A program made the translations under genes and the position numbers. 29,468 nt of DNA from positions 1 to 29,468 of the forward strand of contig JBBRPC010000020.1 of the NCBI GenBank assembly GCA_038228615.1, read 5' to 3'. Under the pieces are notes generated by a model. It saw nothing but the letters and a program-made list of their open reading frames with translations. It ran no database searches and was not told where the DNA came from. Positions 9,901 through 16,320 of this stretch are shown here, one piece after another (the stretch's first letter is position 1; the number at the start of each line of letters is the position of its first letter). The DNA is from F1-120-MAGs023 sp038228615. GTDB taxonomy: Bacteria; Actinomycetota; Acidimicrobiia; IMCC26256; PALSA-610.

Positions 9901-11386
9901 CAAACAGCGTGCCGGTGGTGGCACCCGTTCGGACATCCTGATCGGACAACATCATCGATTTGCTCACCGACGACGCCGACTGTTGCGTGACGAATCCGTA
10001 CTGAGTTTCTTGTGTCGTCGGCAGGCGGCGAACGCTCATCGAACGCTCTGTGCCACGAACGGTTCCACGCGCTGGTGAAGCTTGATCAAAATTCGTTACG
10101 CTTGCGATGAGCGACGTAGGGGTCTTGGGGATCGCGTCGTTCGGTAGCCAAATCGCGATCCAGCCAGCCCACACGGTGCGACGCTGGCGCAGGCTGTAAT
10201 CGATGCCAAACACATCGACGTGGACGGAATTCCCTGCGCCACCGGCTTGGCTGCATTGCACCGCGGCGGTTGCCCTGTCTGCGCCCGATGTCGTGAACGA
10301 CCAATCGTTGGGTGTGACCGCCCCGTTCGAAACGTTTGATCTTGCACCACTTGATCCACAACCGTTTCCGGAACGACCCCAGTCGTAGAGCTCCGCGCGG
10401 CTGGCCAGCGATCCAGGAGATCCGTCGTGTGCCGGTACCGATCCAAATTGCGACAAGTCGATGTCGAAACTCAAAGGGTGTCCCGTCGGCGCGGTACCTA
10501 CACCCGACCAGCTGCTGGACGCGAGCGCCGCGAGACCCTTGGTCACCGGAATCGCGACCGTTACCGCAACGACACGGCCCACACGCCGCGAGCGACCGTA
10601 GGCAGGAAATTTCTGCTGCATCGCGCCGCCATCGACCTTGAGGTTGAGCCGCTGCGAGGCCGAACTCCAGAAGGTTTGCGGCGCACTCAACCGGTCGACA
10701 AAACCTGCCGCTCGCGTCGTCGCCGAACTGATCGCCGCGACAACATCGATTCGCTGACCGTCGCTTGCATAGCCACTTATTTGGATCGTCGCGCGAAGGC
10801 TCCCAAGAGCACCTGCAACACGAGGCCCTACGTTGCACGTCAGCGTGCGTCCACCATTCGTGACTGACGACAGCGGCGCGATCACGGGCGTTCCGGCCGA
10901 CGCGGTGTAACACCCGGCAGGCACGGCCAGCCAGACCGCAGCGGGCTGTCCATCAATCCCCAATGGAAGGGTCGAACGCACCACCACATTGGGGTCGGCA
11001 TTCACACCATTGATCATGTAGCTGCGCGATGGAACACGCTCCAACGCCCAATTGATTCGTACGTTGATTGTGTCGCCTGTTCGAACGATGCGGTCGAGTT
11101 TGGGATCGCCGCTGTGATCCATGCCAGGACAATGCGAAGTCCGTGTGAAGTTCGCCGAACGCGGCACAACATCGAACCTACCGACCTGTAGCGACACACC
11201 ACAGCTGGCTGGAGGATCGAACGGCGCCGTTCCAGACGACAGCGGAGTGACAACAATTGCGAGCGACGACACAACCGCACCCGACGCAGGTTCGATCAGT
11301 TGCATCGGAAGGGTCGACGACAGCAAGGCCAGCAAAACTCCGAGAGAGATACGGCGATGCAAGGATTGGGAGCGAACGCGGTTCAT
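6950..11386 (-). CDS. Large secreted surface protein, DUF11-like and SdrD-B-like domains, truncated C-terminus
   Basis: This is a 1478-residue protein. The N-terminus (RRISLGVLLALLSSTLPMQL, ending near SGA at 35-37) is a Sec signal peptide. A Ser/Thr/Gly/Asn-rich body of ~950 residues with scattered Cys has no family I recognise. A DUF11-like beta-sandwich follows (about 1010-1190, GTRVAYTVTLKN). Three SdrD-B-type domains follow, each opening with an Asp-rich calcium-loop-like motif: about 1191-1312 (DTNGDGIINPSE), 1313-1422 (NDMNANNVVDHNE) and 1423-1478 (DVDGNGTRSAGD). The third stops at DATGNFNI, in the middle of a strand, with no LPXTG motif, transmembrane helix or sorting signal after it. 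The start codon overlaps the pilin stop by 4 bp (ATGA), so it is translationally coupled to the pilin operon. By position it could be a tip adhesin like PilY1, though it shares no visible propeller domain. The function is inferred. Confidence 0.88.
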   Translation of the reverse strand: MNRVRSQSLHRRISLGVLLALLSSTLPMQLIEPASGAVVSSLAIVVTPLSSGTAPFDPPASCGVSLQVGRFDVVPRSANFTRTSHCPGMDHSGDPKLDRIVRTGDTINVRINWALERVPSRSYMINGVNADPNVVVRSTLPLGIDGQPAAVWLAVPAGCYTASAGTPVIAPLSSVTNGGRTLTCNVGPRVAGALGSLRATIQISGYASDGQRIDVVAAISSATTRAAGFVDRLSAPQTFWSSASQRLNLKVDGGAMQQKFPAYGRSRRVGRVVAVTVAIPVTKGLAALASSSWSGVGTAPTGHPLSFDIDLSQFGSVPAHDGSPGSLASRAELYDWGRSGNGCGSSGARSNVSNGAVTPNDWSFTTSGADRATAAVQCSQAGGAGNSVHVDVFGIDYSLRQRRTVWAGWIAIWLPNDAIPKTPTSLIASVTNFDQASPARGTVRGTERSMSVRRLPTTQETQYGFVTQQSASSVSKSMMLSDQDVRTGATTGTLFGETAGGTSALNYGHGDSDSYLQVIPGATYLDSVSLGNNGSTSNNAPSLCNKWDNRTQQLVDFGDTNRPTGALQGNIPFAANTYSVVNTSGVTPNVWHPKSTWNRTAPFNSGTPHDIGADPAWYVVEFGVGEFDPYTPPPTSPAELAMRNTACRDQDSPIGWFTDPNDPAIQTWIDATYGAGSGIRPLDVVNKVRASLLGPLTPDSYVDLTIRLVARSTYGPTATNGLAATAIPFGTPLGTNAAFTDSNLATKSGSGYLNGWSVGNYDPGTDGGADGDRLTLAGVDTRARVYSLWSSPTALNGTSTVIAGQDVWWRGDYTSFALTASLPTSPPPTAMPLRAVTVVPNGLTYVPGSGCRVAAAYIPTSCGAAISPAAIVANNDGTTTLVWDLGSIVPTNAGVVTSITFRTQTNALTASGTLAVMQTLSESMNSDSTSNDTMPACTSLAARTNRSVPATANGPAESLAIPTIQCDTNAFNYRLARQPITINNSLTLAVSGAVGSQTIEPGEDDNGTGTRVAYTVTLKNFDTNVVPDSDVVMVLPYASDNRTPPSVFGGSISLQGVSTSATLSNTPNGLPTSNGPASGLSGTTFYYTSRSASAIANDPADPTNLLGGATKWCLATEFVNTNLCPASMAGVTAVRVISDTLANGGATRSFTLRFDTAGNSAGDSYTMRATERSSTAALTATATDVSMVVVDSRIGDTLWDDTNGDGIINPSETGRLSGVRVDLLNAGATVIATTLTDSLGNYVFTSLSSGSYTVRVVAANGSDGLADRYPAYSPSYDFDNHTVGGSDGNPDGIAAVSLGVGQPRLDVDFGYFAASLSGTAWNDMNANNVVDHNEIGVANVPVTLTGTDDHGQQVSRSGVSLADGSYQFVGLRAGTYAIAVGAGAGAVVPIAGTAGGVVAARTVTGIVLTTGARATSYNLSLRGPAVSGSIYTDVDGNGTRSAGDIGISGVGVTATAPTGVGGTTSGAGTTDATGNFNI

Positions 11387-12477
11387 GGGACCGTCAGCTC
11401 CGCAACGATCGGCGTTGACGCAACGGGCAATGAACTGAACGACACGGTCGTCGGCAACGTTGCTCCGGCAGGCGTATAGCTCGCAGAAAGATCGTAGTTT
11501 CCAGGGAGCAGCTGCTCGAGTGCCACACCATTGGCAGCTGAGACAACGGTCGCCACGATGCTGGTCGAACCATGAATTCGCGCGACCACCGTCGCACCCA
11601 CGACAGCTGATCCCGCGGCCGTGTGAAGTTTCACCGAGACTCGCGTCATTCGAAATGTCACCGTTGTTGCTGCGGCAATAGTTACGGCGCTACGAGTATC
11701 CGTACTCGTGTTCCACACCGCTTGTGCGTCGTAGTCGCCTGGCAATACCTGCACCGTGAAGCCACCGCCTCCCGGCGCAGTAGTGCCGATCGGTTGCCAC
11801 GCGTTGGCGCCGCTATGTCGAACGCTCATCGCCGCGTTTGCAACACCGACACCGTTCACATCAAGTAGTTGTGTCGTCAGCGCGACCGTCGGGAGCACCA
11901 TCAGTGTCCCCGACTGCACCGCTATTCCTTGCAGTTGATTCGTCGCCCCATAGAGCGTGGCCTCGATGTCGTATGTTCCTTCCGCCAGAGGAGCGTTCAC
12001 GGTTCCGGCGGCGCCAGTGGTGCCCATCACAGACCATGCCCCGCCGCCTTGGCGATAGGTAATCGTTGCACCGGCCACAGGAGTCCCATCACTCGCCGCG
12101 ACAAGCACGGTGAATCCATTCTGTTTGGTGAAGGTCGTTCCAGCGACAACGCCGGCATCGCCAGTACCGCTATTCACACACTTATTCAGCTCAGTCAACG
12201 TGAAATTCAGACCGGCAACTTGTACGTCGTGCAGAGTGCTCACCGCGGGAATGAGCCCCGACGCAAGCAACTCGGCCTGTGTGCCGTAACGACCGTTCGA
12301 TACGTAAAACGACGACTCTCCGTTGCGCAACATCTTCGCATCGGCAAGGCAGCTGCTGGTGTTTCCGAAATTTCCCACGCCGAACACGACAACGGCACTG
12401 AGAATGCCCATGATCGAAATGGTGATGAGCAGCTCCATCAGCGTGAAGCCTCCTTCACTGCCAACGCGAGAGGTCAT
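11383..12477 (-). CDS. Type IV pilin-like protein with three C-terminal beta-sandwich repeats
   Basis: This is a 364-residue prepilin. The leader MTSRVGSEGG is followed by FTLMELL: cleavage after Gly10 gives Phe at +1 and the conserved Glu at +5. A hydrophobic helix runs to ~residue 35 (ITISIMGILSAVVVFG). A short pilin head to ~120 includes Cys43 and Cys100, a likely disulphide. Three ~75-80-residue repeats follow, of the carboxypeptidase-regulatory / prealbumin-like type: about 121-198, 199-276 and 277-364. They share D/N-G-x-x-V-A-x-A at the start and L-x-x-G-x-Y-D near the middle (LAEGTYDIEA, VLPGDYDAQA, LLPGNYDLSA). Most pilins are 130-180 residues, so the tail is an added module. The start overlaps the stop of the preceding PilX-like gene (ATGA), and its own stop overlaps the surface-protein start. 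A longer frame starting at 12663 was rejected because it lacks a leader and overlaps the previous gene. Confidence 0.9.
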   Translation of the reverse strand: MTSRVGSEGGFTLMELLITISIMGILSAVVVFGVGNFGNTSSCLADAKMLRNGESSFYVSNGRYGTQAELLASGLIPAVSTLHDVQVAGLNFTLTELNKCVNSGTGDAGVVAGTTFTKQNGFTVLVAASDGTPVAGATITYRQGGGAWSVMGTTGAAGTVNAPLAEGTYDIEATLYGATNQLQGIAVQSGTLMVLPTVALTTQLLDVNGVGVANAAMSVRHSGANAWQPIGTTAPGGGGFTVQVLPGDYDAQAVWNTSTDTRSAVTIAAATTVTFRMTRVSVKLHTAAGSAVVGATVVARIHGSTSIVATVVSAANGVALEQLLPGNYDLSASYTPAGATLPTTVSFSSLPVASTPIVAELTVP

Positions 12478-12971
12478 AGCGCCGCGCTCCACTCGACAAT
12501 GGTGACCGCTGTTCCAGCCGATGCCCCACCATTGTCGTTGAACAACACGCGCGCGCGAACTATGAGGTTCGTGCCAATTGTTCCAGTAAGTTCGACCACT
12601 CGATTCGCGCGCGATCCCGAACCTCCGCCGAGCGTTGCGCCGCTGCCCGGAGCAGGAACGCACGCGGCGACGGCCGAACGGCCGTCACCAACCGGAAGCG
12701 TCAGACCTCCGCACGCAGGACCAGCGCGACCCCAAGCCGCGTCACCACGCATTGCTTCAATCAGCGTGCGTACTGAACCCTCGGCTGCATATATCCCGCT
12801 GCGAAATCGTGTCTGTCCAGTCGACTGCCCGAACGAAGACGCAGCGAAATCGAGAGAAGCAGCGATCATGAACGCTACCGAGGTCGTGAACATCAACGCG
12901 AGGATGAGCGACGCGCCGCGTTCGCTCCGTGCGTGACGACTCGTCCGCTCCTGCTTCGCGCCGCGTCTCAC
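12474..12971 (-). CDS. PilX-like minor pilin
   Basis: This 165-residue protein starts with GTG at 12971, where the start overlaps the stop of the preceding gene (GTGA). After a basic leader the sequence reads SERGASLILALMF, a prepilin-like cleavage after Gly19 followed by a hydrophobic helix of ~25 residues. There is no Glu at +5, which is usual for PilX and GspK-type minor pilins that cap a filament. The rest is Gly/Ala-rich with one Cys pair (CGG...AACVP). The assignment rests on the leader, the missing Glu5 and the gene order PilV-PilW-PilX; sequence similarity beyond the N-terminus cannot be judged here. Upstream in-frame ATGs exist but would run through the PilW-like gene. Confidence 0.8.
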   Translation of the reverse strand: MRRGAKQERTSRHARSERGASLILALMFTTSVAFMIAASLDFAASSFGQSTGQTRFRSGIYAAEGSVRTLIEAMRGDAAWGRAGPACGGLTLPVGDGRSAVAACVPAPGSGATLGGGSGSRANRVVELTGTIGTNLIVRARVLFNDNGGASAGTAVTIVEWSAAL

Positions 12972-13537
12972 GACGATCTCCGATAACCAGTGAACGAGAA
13001 CGTCGCCGTATTCGCTGCAGTTCCAACGATCGTGATCGACGTGGGCGACGCACAACTTGGTGAACATGAAATGCTCGGCGCACTTGCAATTTCGGCAACA
13101 CGTTGATATCCGACCATCGCGGTCCCGGCGCATCGACGCCGCACGAGAGCCAGCGAACCGTCGACCGTCTCCGAATACCACGACGCTGAATATGGGGTGC
13201 CAGCATCGTTCCAGTGCATCGTCGCGATCGCAGTAGTCGAACTCCCACAGCCATGCGAGTCGCTCAGCGTCGCCGATTGTGCCGTTTGCGCGTCGGTGAT
13301 GAAAAGCGCAGAAACGGCGCGAATCGAGCCGTCGTCGCTGAGACGTTTATCGACATCGGCTCCGTGCTGCGCAAACATGATCGCCGCGCTTGTGAGAGGC
13401 GCGGTGATTACCGACAGCATGCTGATTCCGATGATGAGCTCAATCAACGTCATGCCTGCACTCGATCGCGACGCGCCGAGCCGTGATCGATGCGTTGTTC
13501 GCATGCAACGGAAGCGCCGTTTGGCGGCGAAGATCAT
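12968..13537 (-). CDS. PilW-like minor pilin
   Basis: This is a 189-residue prepilin-like protein. The ATG at 13537 overlaps the preceding stop (ATGA). The basic leader ends SSAG, with cleavage after Gly28 followed by MTLIELIIGISMLSVI, which keeps Glu at +5 (Glu33) and the hydrophobic N-terminal helix. The head contains Cys residues in SHGCG, RRRCAG and ISCSPSC, probably disulphide-bonded. A longer in-frame version starting at 13636 lies inside the preceding gene and is unlikely. It should be processed by a prepilin peptidase and join a pilus-like filament, probably at its tip or base as a minor subunit. The name PilW-like reflects position and N-terminus only. Confidence 0.85.
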   Translation of the reverse strand: MIFAAKRRFRCMRTTHRSRLGASRSSAGMTLIELIIGISMLSVITAPLTSAAIMFAQHGADVDKRLSDDGSIRAVSALFITDAQTAQSATLSDSHGCGSSTTAIATMHWNDAGTPYSASWYSETVDGSLALVRRRCAGTAMVGYQRVAEIASAPSISCSPSCASPTSITIVGTAANTATFSFTGYRRSS

Positions 13538-14115
13538 GGTTGACGTTTCACGATCGTGACCCGGCGATCGAGCGATGCATCGCCTGCCGCGACCAACACG
13601 ACCAACCGTTGCACGCCTCGATCTGGCGTTGGGCACGTCGAGGTGAAGGTTGCCGGCTGAGTGTCGCCGTTCCAGTACTGCACCGATTCGACGCTGAGCG
13701 CAAACGCATTCGGAGAATTGGAGACTGCGCCGGGAATTCCGACTGTCACGGAGCTCGGCAAATTGCTATTCGGGATCGAGGTGGCCGCGCTCTGCGCGTA
13801 CGGGGTAGTCGATCCACACGGCTCGTAGGTCTGCGCTGCCAGCGCTTCGGCGTAGCGCGAGAGCAACTGATCCGCATTGTTGATTTGTCGGCTCACAGCA
13901 GAAAAGTGAAAGTTGGAACCGAGGGCGCCCACCAGACCGATGACGCAAATCGTGACAATCGACGTTGTCATCAACAACTCCAACAACATCTCTCCTGCCT
14001 CAGATACTCGAGCGCGAGCACCGGCCCGTCGCGAACCAGCCGGAACAGAACCCCGGGATTGGGCGCGCGACGATTCAGCAACGTGTTGAACACGATTTTT
14101 TTGCGTGCGTCGCAT
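13534..14115 (-). CDS. PilV-like minor pilin, first gene of the pilin operon
   Basis: This is a 193-residue prepilin-like protein. A long, very basic leader (41 residues) ends SEAG, then EMLLELLMTTSIVTICVIG, with Glu at +5 (Glu46) and a hydrophobic helix to ~66. The head ends with a VLVAAGDAS...RRVTIVK segment, typical of PilV/GspI-like chains where it forms the last strands. The ATG at 14115 has a clear Shine-Dalgarno (GGAGG, 9 nt upstream), so it heads the operon. The 209-bp gap to groES must hold its promoter, but I could not identify convincing -35/-10 boxes. All five genes from here to 6950 overlap by 4 bp, so they are surely one transcript. Confidence 0.85.
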   Translation of the reverse strand: MRRTQKNRVQHVAESSRAQSRGSVPAGSRRAGARARVSEAGEMLLELLMTTSIVTICVIGLVGALGSNFHFSAVSRQINNADQLLSRYAEALAAQTYEPCGSTTPYAQSAATSIPNSNLPSSVTVGIPGAVSNSPNAFALSVESVQYWNGDTQPATFTSTCPTPDRGVQRLVVLVAAGDASLDRRVTIVKRQP

Positions 14116-14234
14116 TGCGCGAGACCTCCGCTTATGAATATCGGCGAAGGACCCGGATATCTGAGCTGGGTCAGCTCGTAGCGCCGATCAAGGCGGCATC
14201 GGTGACTGGAACCACAGCAGTGCGGCACACAACA

Positions 14235-14302
14235 ACAGCGGCGACCAGGAGGCCGCCGCTGTCACAAAAATTTCTGGATGTCGGACGCCAGGCAGCCGAC
14301 AT
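14235..14302 (-). terminator. Probable intrinsic terminator of groES (two hairpins)
   Basis: Downstream of groES on the minus strand, a 7-bp stem (ATGTCGG/CCGACAT, 14278-14302, 11-nt loop) is followed after a few bases by an ATTTTT run. A second, stronger stem of 9 bp (ACAGCGGCG/CGCCGCTGT, 14235-14262, 10-nt loop) is followed by a TG-rich tract. Together they would end the groES transcript before the pilin operon. Neither is a textbook stem with a pure U-tract, hence the moderate confidence. Confidence 0.5.
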
Positions 14303-14324
14303 CGGCTACCTGGTCGAGACACAA

Positions 14325-14636
14325 CTACTTCTTTTTGCCACCAGCTGCGCCGACCTTGGCCAGCACGTCACGGGCGTTGAGAATCAGGTAATCCTGACCG
14401 TCGTGGGTGATCTCGGTGCCGCCATATTTCGAATATACGACAGTGTCGCCGACAGCGATACCGAGCGGGATGATGTCGCCGGTCTGGTCAGAACGGCGGC
14501 CGGGACCCACAGCCAGAACTTCGCCCTGCTGGGGCTTCTCTTTGGCCGTGTCGGGGATAACAAGACCGCTCGCGGTCTTTTCCTCGGCCTCGGCGGTGCG
14601 GACGACGATGCGGTCTTCCAGCGGCTGCAGCTTCAT
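14325..14636 (-). CDS. groES: Co-chaperonin GroES (Hsp10)
   Basis: This 103-residue protein is full length for GroES. The N-terminus MKLQPLEDRIVVR and the mobile loop EEKTASGLVIPDTAKEKP (which contacts GroEL) are clear, as are VGPGRR and the strand VVYSKYGGTEI. A short Gly/Lys tail (GAAGGKKK) is added. It caps the GroEL ring during protein folding in the cytoplasm. Shine-Dalgarno GGAGAT lies upstream of the ATG. A perfect CIRCE operator sits 78 bp upstream, so HrcA control is expected. It follows tsaD as in mycobacteria, but groEL does not follow; the next gene is the pilin operon, so groEL must lie elsewhere. Confidence 0.97.
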   Translation of the reverse strand: MKLQPLEDRIVVRTAEAEEKTASGLVIPDTAKEKPQQGEVLAVGPGRRSDQTGDIIPLGIAVGDTVVYSKYGGTEITHDGQDYLILNARDVLAKVGAAGGKKK

Positions 14637-14711
14637 CGGTGCATCTCCAGGGATGTGCGGATTGATTGCGAATGGAACAAACGCGCATACCGAATGCGGT
14701 ACGCAGCAGCG

Positions 14712-14741
14712 ATATTAGCACTCACCCCATGAGAGTGCTAA
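14712..14741 (-). promoter_or_regulatory. groES promoter with embedded perfect CIRCE operator
   Basis: TTAGCACTC and GAGTGCTAA (14715-14723 and 14733-14741) are separated by exactly 9 bp: a perfect CIRCE inverted repeat, the binding site of the heat-shock repressor HrcA. Read on the minus strand, the first arm begins TTAGCA (a 4/6 match to -35). The second arm ends in TAATAT (14712-14717, a 5/6 match to -10) after 18 bp. So repressor binding would cover the promoter. The operator also contains the tsaD stop codon TAG (14738-14740), so it overlaps the coding end of tsaD. HrcA itself is not in the window. Confidence 0.93.
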
Positions 14742-15739
14742 CTCAGCCGCAGCCCCGGAACGACCGAGCTCGCCAAGGAACTGGGCAGGCCATCGGAGCC
14801 ATCGCGCGCGAATTGGGCCAAGGCAGCTGCACCAATCATCGCAGCATTGTCGGTACAGAACGCTCGATCCGGCACCACCACCCGAATCCCAGCTGTCTCG
14901 CCGGCCGCAACCACCGCGGCGCGCAGCGCCGAATTCGCCGCGACACCTCCGCCGATCACCATCGTGTCCATATGTTCGTCGACGGTCGCCTTCACCAGCT
15001 TCGTCGTCAAGACTTCTACGGCAGCAGCTTGGAATCCCGCCGCCAAATCGACGACTCGTGTCTGCGGATGGTCGTCGAAATAGCGGACAACGGCCGTCTT
15101 GAGACCGGAAAAAGAAAAGTCGTACCCGTCGTGCAGCATCGGCCGCGGTAAGCGCACCGCCAACGGATCACCTGTGGCTGCCAGCTGGTCGATGATCGGA
15201 CCGCCGGGATAACCGAGGCCACAATACCGAGCGACTTTGTCGAATGCCTCCCCTGCCGCATCATCGACCGTTCGGCCGAGAATGCGATAGCACCCAAAGG
15301 CATCCGTTGCCACAATCATCGTGTGACCGCCGGAAACAATCAGCGTCATGAACGGTGGTGCAAGATCCGGCTCCTGCAGCACCGCTGCATAGAGATGGCC
15401 TTCATGGTGATTCACGCCAACAAATGGTCGATCAAACACCAACGCAAATGCTTTCGCCGCTGCGACACCAACAATGAGCGCGCCGGCCAAACCCGGCCCG
15501 CGCGTCGCAGCAAAAAGCTCGACCTCATCGATACGTATTCCCGCATCGGACACCGCTTGTTGCACCACTGGAAGCACTAGCTCTAGGTGTGCGCGGCTGG
15601 CAATTTCCGGCACGACGCCGCCGAAAGGAGCATGCAGCTCCACTTGTGTTGAGACGACCGAACTCAATACGCGAACGCGCTCGTCGACGATCGCTGCCGC
15701 AGTCTCGTCGCAACTCGTTTCAATCGCCAGGACAAGCAC
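14738..15739 (-). CDS. tsaD: tRNA t6A transferase subunit TsaD
   Basis: This protein of 333 residues transfers the threonylcarbamoyl group from TC-AMP to A37 of ANN-decoding tRNAs, with TsaB and TsaE. LAIETSCDET opens the ASKHA fold. NHHEGH gives the metal ligands (His111 and His115 when counted from the GTG). VSGGHT, GEAFDKVAR, FSGLKTA, GGGVAAN and CTDNAAMIG are all present. I chose the GTG at 15739, which overlaps the rimI stop (TAGTG) and puts the start where the family begins. A TTG at 15763 with a GAGGG box 6 nt upstream would add 8 residues. The stop codon lies inside the groES CIRCE operator. Confidence 0.96.
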   Translation of the reverse strand: MLVLAIETSCDETAAAIVDERVRVLSSVVSTQVELHAPFGGVVPEIASRAHLELVLPVVQQAVSDAGIRIDEVELFAATRGPGLAGALIVGVAAAKAFALVFDRPFVGVNHHEGHLYAAVLQEPDLAPPFMTLIVSGGHTMIVATDAFGCYRILGRTVDDAAGEAFDKVARYCGLGYPGGPIIDQLAATGDPLAVRLPRPMLHDGYDFSFSGLKTAVVRYFDDHPQTRVVDLAAGFQAAAVEVLTTKLVKATVDEHMDTMVIGGGVAANSALRAAVVAAGETAGIRVVVPDRAFCTDNAAMIGAAALAQFARDGSDGLPSSLASSVVPGLRLS

Positions 15740-16320
15740 TAAAGGTCCGCCACTGAGTTGCAAGCGAAGCCCTCGTTGGAACTCACCCGACGAGATTTCA
15801 ACACGACGACGGGTTCAGGCAGTTGGGATTCTAAGGCCGCGACCAGTTCGCAATACTCAGCTCGTTGAATGTCGTGAGCCCACATGATGAGGGCGTCTTC
15901 CTCGGGCTGCTGGTAGTACCGCTTCCGCACGCCAACCGGCGCGAAGCCGAAATGACGGTAGAGCTGTTGCGCCCCTTTGTTCGAAAGACGAACCTCGAGC
16001 GTCAACGCCGTCGCACCACGCTCGATCGCAGCTCGCGTCAATGCCACAAGCAGTCTCGACGCAATGCGTTGCCGTTGCCAATTTGGATGCACCGCGATGT
16101 TCGTGACATGACCATCGTCGACGGCCATCATCAACCCCGCGAATCCCACCACCGTTCGATCCGACATAGCAACGAAATACGCGCGCGTCTCGGCAAGTCC
16201 AAGCTCGCTGTGGAGCACCTCGAGCGACCACGGCTTCGGATTCACTAACCGTTCGATCACGAGCGCCGCACGCGCATGTCGCTTTCGCATTGTGGTGACA
16301 CAAATCGCCGGCTGGGTCAC
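15739..16320 (-). CDS. rimI: GNAT N-acetyltransferase RimI
   Basis: This 193-residue GNAT-fold protein starts with a GTG that overlaps the tsaB stop (GTGA). VTNIAVHPNWQRQRIASRLL (72-91) is the acetyl-CoA-binding strand and P-loop. LEVRLSNKGAQQLYRHFGF (108-126) and VRKRYYQ complete the fold, as in RimI. RimI acetylates the N-terminus of ribosomal protein S18 in E. coli, and is often embedded in tsa clusters in actinobacteria. The GNAT core ends near residue 152. A further ~40-residue tail (RAEYCELV to NSVADL) is longer than usual for RimI; its role is unknown. Position between tsaB and tsaD supports the name. Confidence 0.88.
   Translation of the reverse strand: MTQPAICVTTMRKRHARAALVIERLVNPKPWSLEVLHSELGLAETRAYFVAMSDRTVVGFAGLMMAVDDGHVTNIAVHPNWQRQRIASRLLVALTRAAIERGATALTLEVRLSNKGAQQLYRHFGFAPVGVRKRYYQQPEEDALIMWAHDIQRAEYCELVAALESQLPEPVVVLKSRRVSSNEGFACNSVADL

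Noticed and set aside
10086..10913. 275-residue minus-strand open frame inside the surface-protein gene
   Set aside because: It is a different frame of the same strand, rich in Arg, Cys and Trp, with no motifs; the 1478-residue frame runs through it uninterrupted.
11869..12936. 355-residue plus-strand open frame
   Set aside because: It is antisense to the pilin genes, which have leaders and 4-bp overlaps.
14116..14234. Promoter boxes for the pilin operon
   Set aside because: A TTGATC occurs, but no -10-like hexamer lies at a suitable distance, so I do not call it.
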